Shown piece after piece: positions 1-5,680 of a stretch of 7,854 nucleotides of DNA (position 1 is its first letter; each line of letters starts with the position of its first letter). This DNA comes from Nitrospira sp. ST-bin4 (GTDB lineage: Bacteria > Nitrospirota > Nitrospiria > Nitrospirales > Nitrospiraceae): NCBI GenBank assembly GCA_002083565.1, contig MSXM01000058.1:43412-51265 (forward strand), given 5' to 3'. The translations under genes and the position numbers were made by a program. The notes under the pieces are model-generated. The model did not search any database. It saw nothing but the letters and a program-made list of their open reading frames with translations, and was not told where the DNA came from.

Positions 1-4
1 GAAT

Positions 5-9
5 GGAGG
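5..9 (+). promoter_or_regulatory. Ribosome binding site (GGAGG) that sets the start of the LTxxQ protein
   Basis: GGAGG lies 8 nt before the ATG at 18. An earlier in-frame ATG at position 3 overlaps this site, so it could not be served by it. This is why position 18 is taken as the start. Confidence 0.7.
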
Positions 10-17
10 CGAGTGCC

Positions 18-635
18 ATGACGAGGACGCAATGGATGGTTGTGACAGTCGGAGTTCTGTGTCTGATTGGAGCATCGTATCCTTCCAGCTTTGCCGCCCA
101 GGGCCATGGGCAAGTGCAGCATGACGGCCACGATCAGGAGGAACAGGACGACCATAGCGCGCATTACCTCAAGCATTTGCTGAAACAGGCCAAGGAGATC
201 GGCCTGACGCAGGAACAGATCGGCAAACTCAAAACCCTGCAGCTGGAGTTCAAGCGGACCGAGGCGAGGTTGGAAGCCGATGTCAAAATTGCAAAACTCG
301 ACCTGCAGGCTCTGTTGGAAGATGAGAAGGCCGATCTCGGTGCGATCCAGGCGAAAGTCGGACAACTGAAAAACTCGGAAGGGGCCTGTCTGTTCGCGGC
401 CATCAAGAGCAAGCACAACGCCATGGCCCTGTTGACTCCCGACCAGCGGGAAAAGGACCGTGCCCATCGCGAAGCGATGAAAAGCGAACATCAGGGACAA
501 CACGGAGGCGGAATGGGCGGGATGGGGCATGGCGGGATGATGGGCGGAATGATGGGGGGCGGTGGTCATGGAGGACAGGGCGGCGGTGAGCACGGAAGTG
601 GAGGAGCGGGCGGAGGCCAACAACACCAGCATTGA
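18..635 (+). CDS. Periplasmic LTxxQ-motif (Spy/CpxP-like) protein with His/Gly/Met-rich tail
   Basis: This is a 205-residue secreted protein, probably a periplasmic chaperone or metal-stress protein of the Spy/CpxP/ZraP type. Residues 1-27 form a signal peptide: a basic start, a hydrophobic core VVTVGVLCLIG, and a likely cut near SFAA. Residues 29-50 are His/Asp-rich. Two LTxxQ motifs, the family signature, are visible: LTQEQ at 63-67 and LTPDQ at 139-143, joined by a charged helical region. From about residue 157 to the end the chain is almost only Gly, His, Met and Gln, which suggests loose binding of Cu, Ni or Zn. That tail is longer than in typical Spy or CpxP. A single Cys is at 124. The upstream region is outside the window, so an adjacent metal-response regulator cannot be checked. 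The family call is good; the metal role is inference. Confidence 0.75.
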   Translation: MTRTQWMVVTVGVLCLIGASYPSSFAAQGHGQVQHDGHDQEEQDDHSAHYLKHLLKQAKEIGLTQEQIGKLKTLQLEFKRTEARLEADVKIAKLDLQALLEDEKADLGAIQAKVGQLKNSEGACLFAAIKSKHNAMALLTPDQREKDRAHREAMKSEHQGQHGGGMGGMGHGGMMGGMMGGGGHGGQGGGEHGSGGAGGGQQHQH

Positions 636-737
636 CGATCTGAGCGATTCAATTGAAAAGCGCAACAGCAGGTGAGTTCACTCTTCTCTCTTATCTAGTA
701 CCGTGTAACTTGCTCAGGCCCTGGGATGGATCAGTGA

Positions 738-753
738 GGGGGGGGGCGCCCCC
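738..753. repeat. G9 homopolymer running into a 12-bp perfect palindrome
   Basis: Positions 738-746 are nine consecutive G. Positions 742-753 read GGGGGCGCCCCC, which equals its own reverse complement. With no loop it is more likely a DNA site or a slippage-prone tract than an RNA hairpin. It sits about 120 bp before the YtxH start. No function can be assigned. Confidence 0.6.
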
Positions 754-859
754 GTCGGCTCCCAACCGCTCAATCAAGAGAGGGCAACTTCGAACTCATT
801 CATCGTTCATTGCTGGTGCAGACGTCGCTTACTAAGTCGTCGGGAACAGATTCATTAAC

Positions 860-864
860 GGAGG
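860..864 (+). promoter_or_regulatory. Ribosome binding site of the YtxH gene
   Basis: GGAGG ends 6 nt before the ATG at 871. It is a strong, well-spaced site and confirms that start. Confidence 0.8.
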
Positions 865-870
865 ACTTTC

Positions 871-1182
871 ATGGAACGTCAGAACGCTGAATTTTCGGGG
901 CCCGCTATTGGTCTTGCTTTCATCGGAGGTGCCCTTGTGGGGGCCATTGCCGGAATGTTGCTCGCGCCCAAGTCGGGGCAAGAAACCCGTCACGCGATCA
1001 AGGACTATACAGACAAGACTGAGGACGAGATTATTGGGAAGGCCAGGGAGGCGCGGGCAGCACTTGATGAGACCATCGAGCGAGGCAAACACTACATGGC
1101 GGAGAAGAAAGCGGATGTGCAGGCGGCGGTCAAAGCCGGACGAGAAGCAATGAAGGAAAGAATGGAACAACGATCGAGCTAG
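871..1182 (+). CDS. YtxH-domain small membrane protein
   Basis: This 103-residue protein has one membrane segment and a charged helical tail. Residues 12-32 (AIGLAFIGGALVGAIAGMLL) form a Gly/Ala-rich transmembrane helix. They are followed at once by LAPKSGQETR, the hallmark of the YtxH family. Residues 40-100 are rich in Ala, Lys, Glu and Arg and should form a long amphipathic helix or coiled coil. Family members are general-stress or envelope proteins with no defined biochemical role. The stop codon is only 9 nt before the GTG start of the oxidoreductase gamma-delta gene, and the spacing suggests one transcript. Whether the protein has anything to do with the enzyme is unknown. Confidence 0.8.
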   Translation: MERQNAEFSGPAIGLAFIGGALVGAIAGMLLAPKSGQETRHAIKDYTDKTEDEIIGKAREARAALDETIERGKHYMAEKKADVQAAVKAGREAMKERMEQRSS

Positions 1183-1191
1183 GGACAAACC

Positions 1192-2100
1192 GTGATTGCT
1201 GTTCGGTTCCATGGTCGAGGGGGACAGGGGGCGAAGACGGCGAGCCGCATTCTGGGAACCGCCGCATTCCTGGAAGGGTTCGTGGCGCAGGACTCGCCGA
1301 TTTATGGGGCCGAGCGGCGTGGCGCGCCGGTGGCCGCCTACACGCGTATTGCCAAGGAGCCGATCCGCGAACGGGGTTTGATCGTGCATCCCGACCTGGT
1401 TGTCGTGGCCGACGCGTCACTCATCCAGGATCCGGCCGCCCGCGTGATCGAAGGAATCGATGAACGTACGGTGGTCTTCATCAACTCACAGATGACCCCT
1501 GAACAAGTCCATGCGCAGGGCTTTCTGCCCGGCCGCCTGACGACGCTGGATCTGACGGACATCGCACTGCAACAATTCGGCAAACGCGGCGCAATCAGCG
1601 CCTTGCTCGGCGCCGTTGCAGGACGGTTCGTCGGGCTTCGTTGGGAATCAATTGAGGACGCGATCGGGCGGGAGTTGGCCGATCTCGGGCTTGCCGATGC
1701 GGTTATTACGCAGAATCAAACAGCCGCGAGGCACTGTTACGAAACGGTGCCGGCGGCGGACTTTGAGGCAGGGACATCCCGTCAGGCGGCCGCGGTGCAG
1801 CTTCGAGCCCCGACCTATGAGTCGCCGGCCAGAGGAACCGCGCGAATCACATCAGGCCCCAACTCGGCGATCAGATCCATGAGCGGGTGGCGGACGTTCC
1901 GGCCGGTTCTGCGTCCCGACTTGTGCAACGGATGCTGGCTCTGTTTTGCCAACTGCCCGGAGGGCGCGATTACGATCAAGCCGGACGGCAAGCCCGCCAT
2001 CTACTATCCGCATTGCAAGGGCTGCCTTGATTGTGTAGAAGTCTGTCCGACCGATGCCCTGACGGTCGAGCGGGAAACGGAAGCGGTGAATAAGACCTGA
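1192..2100 (+). CDS. 2-oxoacid:ferredoxin oxidoreductase, fused gamma and delta subunits
   Basis: This 302-residue protein combines two subunits that are usually separate. Residues 1-185 are the gamma domain, which binds the CoA side of the complex: GRGGQGAKTAS at 8-18, then YGAERRGAPV at 38-47, both typical of PorG/KorC. Residues 190-240 are a linker. Residues 241-295 are a delta (PorD) 2[4Fe-4S] ferredoxin domain with two complete CxxCxxCxxxCP motifs: Cys 245, 248, 251, 255 and Cys 275, 278, 281, 285. These clusters pass electrons from the TPP-bound intermediate to external ferredoxin. The start is GTG at 1192, the only one that keeps the N-terminal MIAVRFHGRGGQG strand intact. A weak AGGG overlaps the preceding stop codon. 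Alpha and beta follow. Gamma-delta fusion is known in Moorella oxalate oxidoreductase and in some other family members. The complex is cytoplasmic. Confidence 0.9.
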   Translation: MIAVRFHGRGGQGAKTASRILGTAAFLEGFVAQDSPIYGAERRGAPVAAYTRIAKEPIRERGLIVHPDLVVVADASLIQDPAARVIEGIDERTVVFINSQMTPEQVHAQGFLPGRLTTLDLTDIALQQFGKRGAISALLGAVAGRFVGLRWESIEDAIGRELADLGLADAVITQNQTAARHCYETVPAADFEAGTSRQAAAVQLRAPTYESPARGTARITSGPNSAIRSMSGWRTFRPVLRPDLCNGCWLCFANCPEGAITIKPDGKPAIYYPHCKGCLDCVEVCPTDALTVERETEAVNKT

Positions 2101-2195
2101 AACGGGTTTGTTTGGTTATCTGGTTTGTTTTGTTGATCTGGAGGAACCAGCGGAACCAAACCAGCTAGACGAACGAAATAAACGAGATAAACCAA
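2101..2195 (+). repeat. Low-complexity inverted leader repeat before the alpha subunit gene (copy 1)
   Basis: The left half is G/T-rich (GGTTTGTTTGG, CTGGTTTG) and the right half is the loosely complementary A/C-rich type (CAAACCAG, GAACGAAATAAACGAGATAA). The halves can form a nested imperfect hairpin: CTGGTTTG 2120-2127 with CAAACCAG 2157-2164, GTT 2132-2134 with AAC 2154-2156, and CTGG 2138-2141 with CCAG 2147-2150. GGTTT 2105-2109 could also pair with AAACC 2189-2193. The A/C-rich half runs right up to the ATG at 2196 and even a few codons into the gene (GGACCAGAAGAACCAGATG). The same kind of sequence precedes both downstream cytochrome genes. Confidence 0.7.
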
Positions 2196-3440
2196 ATGGA
2201 CCAGAAGAACCAGATGATGATGACCGGCAATCTGGCGGCAGCCTGGGGCGCGCGACTTGCCGATGTGGACTATGTGCCCGCTTTTCCGATCACGCCGCAA
2301 ACGGAGATTGTTGAGACGCTGTCGAAGTGGTGTGGAAGCGGCGCCTTGAACGCCCGCTTCGTCACGCTCGATTCCGAACATTCTATGATGACTGCCGCGG
2401 GGGCCGCCGCCGCGACGGGCGTCCGCGTCTTCACCGCGACATCGAGCCAAGGGCTGCTGCATGCCTTCGAGGTGCTCTACACCGTGGCCGGGTGGCGGGT
2501 GCCGTTTGTCCTGGTGAATGTCTCACGGGCGCTGGCTTCACCGATTACGCTTGAGCCGGATCACAACGACGTGCTGGCGGCGCGCGACTCCGGGTTCGTG
2601 CAGATCCACGCAGAGACCTGTCAGGAAGTGGTGGACTCGGTGCTCATGGCCTATCGCATCGCAGAGGATCCGCGTGTCTGCCTGCCGGTCATGGTGAATC
2701 TTGACGGTTTTTACCTGTCCTTTACCCGAGAACCGGTGACTGTCCCTGACCCGAAGTTGGCTGGAGCCTTTCTCCCGCCTTTTCGACCGGCTCATCTGGG
2801 ATTCAAAGCCTCGGCGCCCCAAGCGCTGGGAACCGCCGTGTATGGCGGATCGACCTACAGCTACTTTCGCCATCAGATCCATCTCGCGTCGGTCAATGTT
2901 CTGCAAGTCCATGAAGAGGCCGCCGTTGAGTTCGAGCGACTCTTTGGCCGTCGGTACGGCGTCGTGGAAGGCTATCGGCTTGAGGATGCGGAGGACGTGT
3001 TGGTCATGACCAATGCGTTTGCGAGCAAAGGCAAGGCTGCGGTGGATGCGGCCAGAGAAGGGGGGCGCCGGGTGGGCTTGCTGCGGATCCGCCTGATCCG
3101 ACCCTGGCCGACCGACGCGATTCGCCACGCGCTGTGCGGCCGGCGTGCCGTGGCGGTGTTGGATCAGAATCTCTCTCCCGGGCAGGGCGGGATTCTCTTT
3201 CAGGAGATCGCGGCCTGCCTCTATCATGAAACGCAACGGCCACGGGCGCTCTGTTCGTTCATCGGGGGCTTGGGAGGAAAGAATATTTCCGAGGGGGAAT
3301 TTCGCGCCATCTTCGAGCAGACAGCCGAAGCGGGAATCCAAGGCAAAGGGACCGGCCCGGTGCTGTTGTACACTCAGGCTGAGCATCGGGAGATGGAACA
3401 GTTGCAGTTTCTTGCACATGAACTGAAGACAGGCAGGTGA
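2196..3440 (+). CDS. porA: 2-oxoacid:ferredoxin oxidoreductase, alpha subunit (PorA-like)
   Basis: This 414-residue subunit carries the pyrimidine-side TPP-binding domain and the substrate pocket. Visible motifs are GNLAAAWGARLADVDY at 11-26, FPITPQTEIVE at 30-40 (canonical YPITPxTE), DSEHSMMTAAGA at 59-70 with the conserved Glu61, FTATSSQGL at 79-87, and SRALASP at 110-116, whose Arg111 corresponds to the pyruvate-binding Arg of PFOR. Residues ~205-414 are domain II, including IRPWP at 301-305 and LDQNLSPGQGG at 322-332. Thr33 in the ITP motif argues for a PFOR-like 2-oxoacid substrate rather than oxalate. Length fits a separate PorA. The start is uncertain: ATG 2196 lies inside the repeat leader, and ATGs at 2214, 2217 and 2220 fit the family N-terminus equally well. 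None has a clear ribosome site. The gene overlaps the beta gene by 4 bp. Pyruvate is the likely but unproven substrate. Confidence 0.88.
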   Translation: MDQKNQMMMTGNLAAAWGARLADVDYVPAFPITPQTEIVETLSKWCGSGALNARFVTLDSEHSMMTAAGAAAATGVRVFTATSSQGLLHAFEVLYTVAGWRVPFVLVNVSRALASPITLEPDHNDVLAARDSGFVQIHAETCQEVVDSVLMAYRIAEDPRVCLPVMVNLDGFYLSFTREPVTVPDPKLAGAFLPPFRPAHLGFKASAPQALGTAVYGGSTYSYFRHQIHLASVNVLQVHEEAAVEFERLFGRRYGVVEGYRLEDAEDVLVMTNAFASKGKAAVDAAREGGRRVGLLRIRLIRPWPTDAIRHALCGRRAVAVLDQNLSPGQGGILFQEIAACLYHETQRPRALCSFIGGLGGKNISEGEFRAIFEQTAEAGIQGKGTGPVLLYTQAEHREMEQLQFLAHELKTGR

Positions 3441-4396
3441 AAGAGGATATGGTCTGGGAACCCCGCCTATTTAAGGATCTGCATCATCTCCCGCGTGAAG
3501 AGCATGTATTCCCCGGCACGCCGCTCTGTGCCGGCTGCGGCGGACTCGAATCTTTGCGGCTCGCCTCCAGAGTGCTGGGCAGTCGTGTCGTCTACGTGAA
3601 TGCAGCCGGTTGTTTCACCAACCTGGCCTCGTTTCCCTTCACCCCGCTGGATGCCTCCTGGCTGTACACCACGATGGGATCGGCGCCGGCCGGCGCTCAG
3701 GGCGTGCGTGATGCGCTGGATGTGCTGATGGCCAAAGGGCGCTTGCCGAAAGAAGAAGATGTGCGGGTGGTTGTATTGGGGGGCGATGGCTCGACCTACG
3801 ATATGGCGCTCTCGTCCACCTCGGGGGCCATCACCAGAAGGCTCGACTTCTACTACTTCTGTTACGACAACGAGGCCTACGGCAATACCGGTGTCCAGCT
3901 GAGCCCCGCGACACCCTACGGAGCCCGCACGACGACCTCCCCCTGCGCCGTGCAGCATCCGACCGGCGCGACACAGGAGAAGAAGGATATCTTTGAAATT
4001 TGGCGGGCGCACAACCCTCCGTACATTGCGACGGTGTCGCCGCGCTTTCCGCTCGATCTCGCAGAAAAGTTCACACGCGCTGCGGCCTATCAGGGCCCCA
4101 AGCTCTTTCTCGGCTTCGCGGCCTGCCCGACCGGCTGGCTCTTCGATCCGGCCTATACACCCGATGTCGCGCGATCGGCGGTGGAATGCGGACTCTGGCC
4201 GCTCAAAGAAGCTATCAACGGCGTGGTTACGCACACGTATTTCCCGAAACTGAGTCCGGTCGAAGAGTATCTCAAGCTCCAAGGCCGCTTCCGCCACCTG
4301 TTCGAGCCCACCGTACAGAAGGAGGCTCTCGCCCATATTCAGAAACGCGTGAATGCCTACTGGGAGCGAGTCAATCTGGCGGAAAGAACGGGCTGA
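3437..4396 (+). CDS. porB: 2-oxoacid:ferredoxin oxidoreductase, beta subunit (TPP and [4Fe-4S], PorB-like)
   Basis: This 319-residue catalytic subunit binds the TPP diphosphate through Mg2+ and carries the proximal [4Fe-4S] cluster. Four Cys ligands are in the expected places: Cys31 and Cys34 (LCAGCGG), Cys59 (AAGCFTN) and Cys230 (AACPTGW). The TPP motif runs from GDGSTYDMAL (116-125) to DNEAYGNTGVQLS (144-156). It catalyses CoA-dependent oxidative decarboxylation of a 2-oxoacid, or the reverse carboxylation, together with alpha and gamma-delta. The GTG start at 3437 overlaps the alpha stop (GTGA), indicating translational coupling. An ATG at 3449 is the alternative and would remove only four residues, outside any motif. 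All catalytic and cluster residues that I can check are present, so the enzyme should be active. Direction (CO2 fixation or pyruvate oxidation) cannot be told from sequence. Confidence 0.9.
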   Translation: MKEDMVWEPRLFKDLHHLPREEHVFPGTPLCAGCGGLESLRLASRVLGSRVVYVNAAGCFTNLASFPFTPLDASWLYTTMGSAPAGAQGVRDALDVLMAKGRLPKEEDVRVVVLGGDGSTYDMALSSTSGAITRRLDFYYFCYDNEAYGNTGVQLSPATPYGARTTTSPCAVQHPTGATQEKKDIFEIWRAHNPPYIATVSPRFPLDLAEKFTRAAAYQGPKLFLGFAACPTGWLFDPAYTPDVARSAVECGLWPLKEAINGVVTHTYFPKLSPVEEYLKLQGRFRHLFEPTVQKEALAHIQKRVNAYWERVNLAERTG

Positions 4397-4480
4397 CGAA
4401 ATCGGTCGGTCGATTGTGGTAAAAAGGCGGACATATTCTCGTACGATTCAATCGCCATTCGAGTACAGGTGCATCGCAAG

Positions 4481-4486
4481 GGGGAG
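4481..4486 (+). promoter_or_regulatory. Ribosome binding site that sets the hemerythrin start
   Basis: GGGGAG precedes the ATG at 4497 by 10 nt. The frame is open back to 4353, overlapping the beta gene, but the upstream part has no family homology and no ribosome site. The start at 4497 is therefore chosen. Confidence 0.65.
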
Positions 4487-4496
4487 ATTAGGCGGC

Positions 4497-4976
4497 ATGA
4501 ACGAACCGGCTACGATCACTACGTTCTACGAAGAAGATCATGATCGGCTGGATGAGCTGTTCAAGACGTTTCAACGGTTGAAACGGTCCGATTTTGCGAA
4601 AGCCAAAGACGCGTTCAAAGAATTCAAGGTCGGTCTCCAGCGGCATATCGTATGGGAAGAAGAGCTGCTGTTCCCGATGTGGGAAGAGAAAACCGGCATG
4701 ATCGAGGACGGGCCGACACCTGTGATGCGGTTTGAGCATAGCCAGATCAAGCAGCTGCTTGACACAATTCACCAGAAGGTGGAAAAACAGAATCCTGAGA
4801 CGGATCAGGAAGAACAAGCGCTGCTTAACCTATTAAGCTCTCATAATCGAAAAGAAGAGCGGGCGCTCTATCCCGCAATCGATAATGTGACCAGTGCGGA
4901 AGAACGCGCAATGATCTTCAGCAACATGAATACTATTCCGGAAGATCGCTACAATACCTGTTGCGGGCAAGACTGA
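4497..4976 (+). CDS. Hemerythrin HHE-domain protein
   Basis: This 159-residue soluble four-helix protein has a predicted non-heme di-iron site. Candidate ligands follow the bacterial HHE pattern: His15 (EEDHDRL), His50 and Glu54 (HIVWE), His81 (FEHSQI), and His116 and Glu120 (HNRKE). There is no signal peptide, so it should be cytoplasmic. The C-terminus ends RYNTCCGQD; the adjacent Cys pair is not part of the hemerythrin core and might bind metal or respond to redox. Bacterial HHE proteins bind O2 or NO, store iron, or repair Fe-S clusters. Lying 100 bp after an O2-sensitive 2-oxoacid oxidoreductase, it may protect or sense for that enzyme (inference). Its last ~100 bp are duplicated in degraded form at 5510-5610. 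Confidence 0.85.
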   Translation: MNEPATITTFYEEDHDRLDELFKTFQRLKRSDFAKAKDAFKEFKVGLQRHIVWEEELLFPMWEEKTGMIEDGPTPVMRFEHSQIKQLLDTIHQKVEKQNPETDQEEQALLNLLSSHNRKEERALYPAIDNVTSAEERAMIFSNMNTIPEDRYNTCCGQD

Positions 4977-5037
4977 TTAGCTGGTTGATCCGGTTAACCA
5001 AACAAACGAGACAAACGAAATAGACCAGATAGACCAC
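4977..5037 (+). repeat. Low-complexity leader repeat before cytochrome c copy 1 (copy 2 of the element)
   Basis: It begins directly after the hemerythrin stop with TTAGCTGGTTGATCCGGTT, then changes to A/C-rich degenerate pieces (AACCAAACAAACGAGAC, GAAATAGACC, AGATAGACC). It ends CAC-ATG at the cytochrome start. A central GGTTAACC is self-complementary. No Shine-Dalgarno sequence is visible. It aligns with 5611-5680, which is 9 bp longer, and resembles the right half of 2101-2195. Confidence 0.75.
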
Positions 5038-5493
5038 ATGAACAAAACAAGCTACTTGAACGTTTTCGGCATTCTGCTCACAGCCTGGCTGGGCATGTCG
5101 CTTCCACCGCTGTCCGATAGGCCCGCCTCGGCCGAGTCGTCCGTCTCACAACCGGGTGTAAAGCGCAAGGCTAGTGTTGAACGGGGCCGGGACCTCTTCC
5201 ACGGCAACGGGGCCTGCTCCTACTGCCATGGAATGGACGGCTATCTCGATCGATTGCCACAAATGAAAGAGGACATCGCCGCGCGCGTTGCGCGGCTGAA
5301 TCCGCCTCCGACCGACCTGCGTGATCCCGGCGTGCTTCGCTTGAAGACGAACAAGGAACGAGCCCGCGCCATCCGGGAAGGCCATCCGAGCACCGGCAGG
5401 TTTCGAGATTTCGCCATGACCGATCGGGACATGACCGATATCTTGTTCTATCTGGCGTTTATCAGAAAAGATCCCAACCCCGAAAAGGATTGA
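5038..5493 (+). CDS. Periplasmic class I cytochrome c, copy 1 (probable Met ligand lost)
   Basis: This 151-residue exported mono-heme cytochrome has a signal peptide at 1-32 (MNKTSYLNVFGILLTAWLGM, then a likely cut at ASA/ES). The heme motif is CSYCH, Cys60, Cys63, His64, in the usual context GRDLFHGNGACSYCHG. PPPTDLRDP (89-97) and the final helix (DMTDILFYLAFIR, 131-143) are typical of the family. At position 121, where the paralogue has Met (TGMFPD), this protein has Arg (TGRFRD), so the usual sixth heme ligand appears lost. Met127 is present but displaced by six residues. It may be five-coordinate, use another ligand, or bind small molecules. It shares about 102 of 151 residues with copy 2. 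The start codon has no Shine-Dalgarno sequence and sits at the end of the repeat leader. Confidence 0.87.
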   Translation: MNKTSYLNVFGILLTAWLGMSLPPLSDRPASAESSVSQPGVKRKASVERGRDLFHGNGACSYCHGMDGYLDRLPQMKEDIAARVARLNPPPTDLRDPGVLRLKTNKERARAIREGHPSTGRFRDFAMTDRDMTDILFYLAFIRKDPNPEKD

Positions 5494-5509
5494 TCATCAC
5501 GGAAAGTGG

Positions 5510-5610
5510 GCAATCGATAATGTGACCAGGCAGAAGAACGTGCAGCCGTGTTCAGCAGCATGAACGCTATTCCGAAAGACCGGTACAATGCCTGTTGCGG
5601 ACAAGACAGA
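5510..5610 (+). pseudogene. Degraded duplicate of the hemerythrin 3' end
   Basis: About 101 bp align with 4875-4976, with roughly 16 mismatches and one missing base (about 83% identity). Relative to the intact gene, the T after GTGACCAG is missing, which shifts the frame. The TGA stop has become AGA, so the frame runs on to TGA at 5620-5622. If the frameshift is ignored, the translation reads AEERAAVFSSMNAIPKDRYN and then ACCGQD, clearly the hemerythrin C-terminus. No upstream part of the gene and none of the iron ligands remain, so it cannot make a functional hemerythrin. Confidence 0.9.
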
Positions 5611-5680
5611 TTAGCTGGTTGATCTGGTTAACCAACCAAACCAGACAAACGAAATAGACTAGATAGACCAAACAGACCAC
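5611..5680 (+). repeat. Low-complexity leader repeat before cytochrome c copy 2 (copy 3 of the element)
   Basis: It starts TTAGCTGGTTGATCTGGTT and continues with A/C-rich pieces (AACCAACC, AAACCAGAC, AAACGAAATAGAC, TAGATAGACC, AAACAGACCAC) up to the ATG at 5681. CTGGTT 5624-5629 can pair with AACCAG 5639-5644 around a 9-nt loop. There is no Shine-Dalgarno sequence. Compared with copy 2 of the element it has gained 9 bp, as expected for a slippage-prone repeat. Confidence 0.75.

Larger units (their letters stand above)
636..870 (+). other. Gene-free spacer between the LTxxQ gene and the YtxH gene
   Basis: These 235 bp hold no convincing gene. A 60-codon open frame (653-835) has no plausible start signal and no family resemblance. 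The spacer contains a run of nine G followed by a perfect 12-bp GC palindrome (738-753) and, at its end, the ribosome site of the next gene. I see no sigma70-like promoter with good boxes and spacing and no hairpin with a T-run, although the promoter for the downstream genes presumably lies here. Confidence 0.5.
4875..5493 (+). repeat. Tandem segmental duplication, unit 1
   Basis: The unit holds the last ~34 codons of the hemerythrin gene, the A/C-rich leader and cytochrome c copy 1. It matches unit 2 (5510-6136) in the same order and orientation. The left boundary is sharp: identity begins at GCAATCGATAATGTGACCAG in both units, while the preceding bases differ. Confidence 0.85.

Noticed and set aside
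653..835. 60-codon plus-strand frame in the first intergenic region
   Set aside because: No ribosome site, crosses the G9 tract, low-complexity translation, no family resemblance.
2120..2164. Factor-independent terminator after the gamma-delta gene
   Set aside because: A hairpin is possible but no T-run follows, and it would separate subunits of one enzyme.
2196..2300. Identification as oxalate oxidoreductase
   Set aside because: Subunit layout fits, but the alpha substrate motif is FPITPQT with Thr, not the Arg I expect for that enzyme.
2538..3419. Long open frame on the minus strand (293 codons) opposite the alpha subunit
   Set aside because: It is a shadow of a GC-rich gene. The plus-strand frame has complete family motifs, and the antisense translation has no recognisable domain or ribosome site.
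3467..4336. Long open frame on the minus strand (289 codons) opposite the beta subunit
   Set aside because: Same reason: the plus frame carries the TPP motif and all four cluster cysteines, while the antisense product is Arg/Gly-rich and featureless.
4414..4439. Possible promoter TTGTGG / TATTCT before the hemerythrin gene
   Set aside because: The boxes are only 14 bp apart and match consensus poorly, so I do not list it as a feature.
4353..4496. Longer N-terminus for the hemerythrin protein
   Set aside because: The extra 48 residues overlap the beta gene, are unlike the family, and skip the good ribosome site at 4481.
4977..5680. CRISPR-like interpretation of the leader repeats
   Set aside because: The units are short, degenerate and contiguous, with no constant repeat length and no unique spacers.
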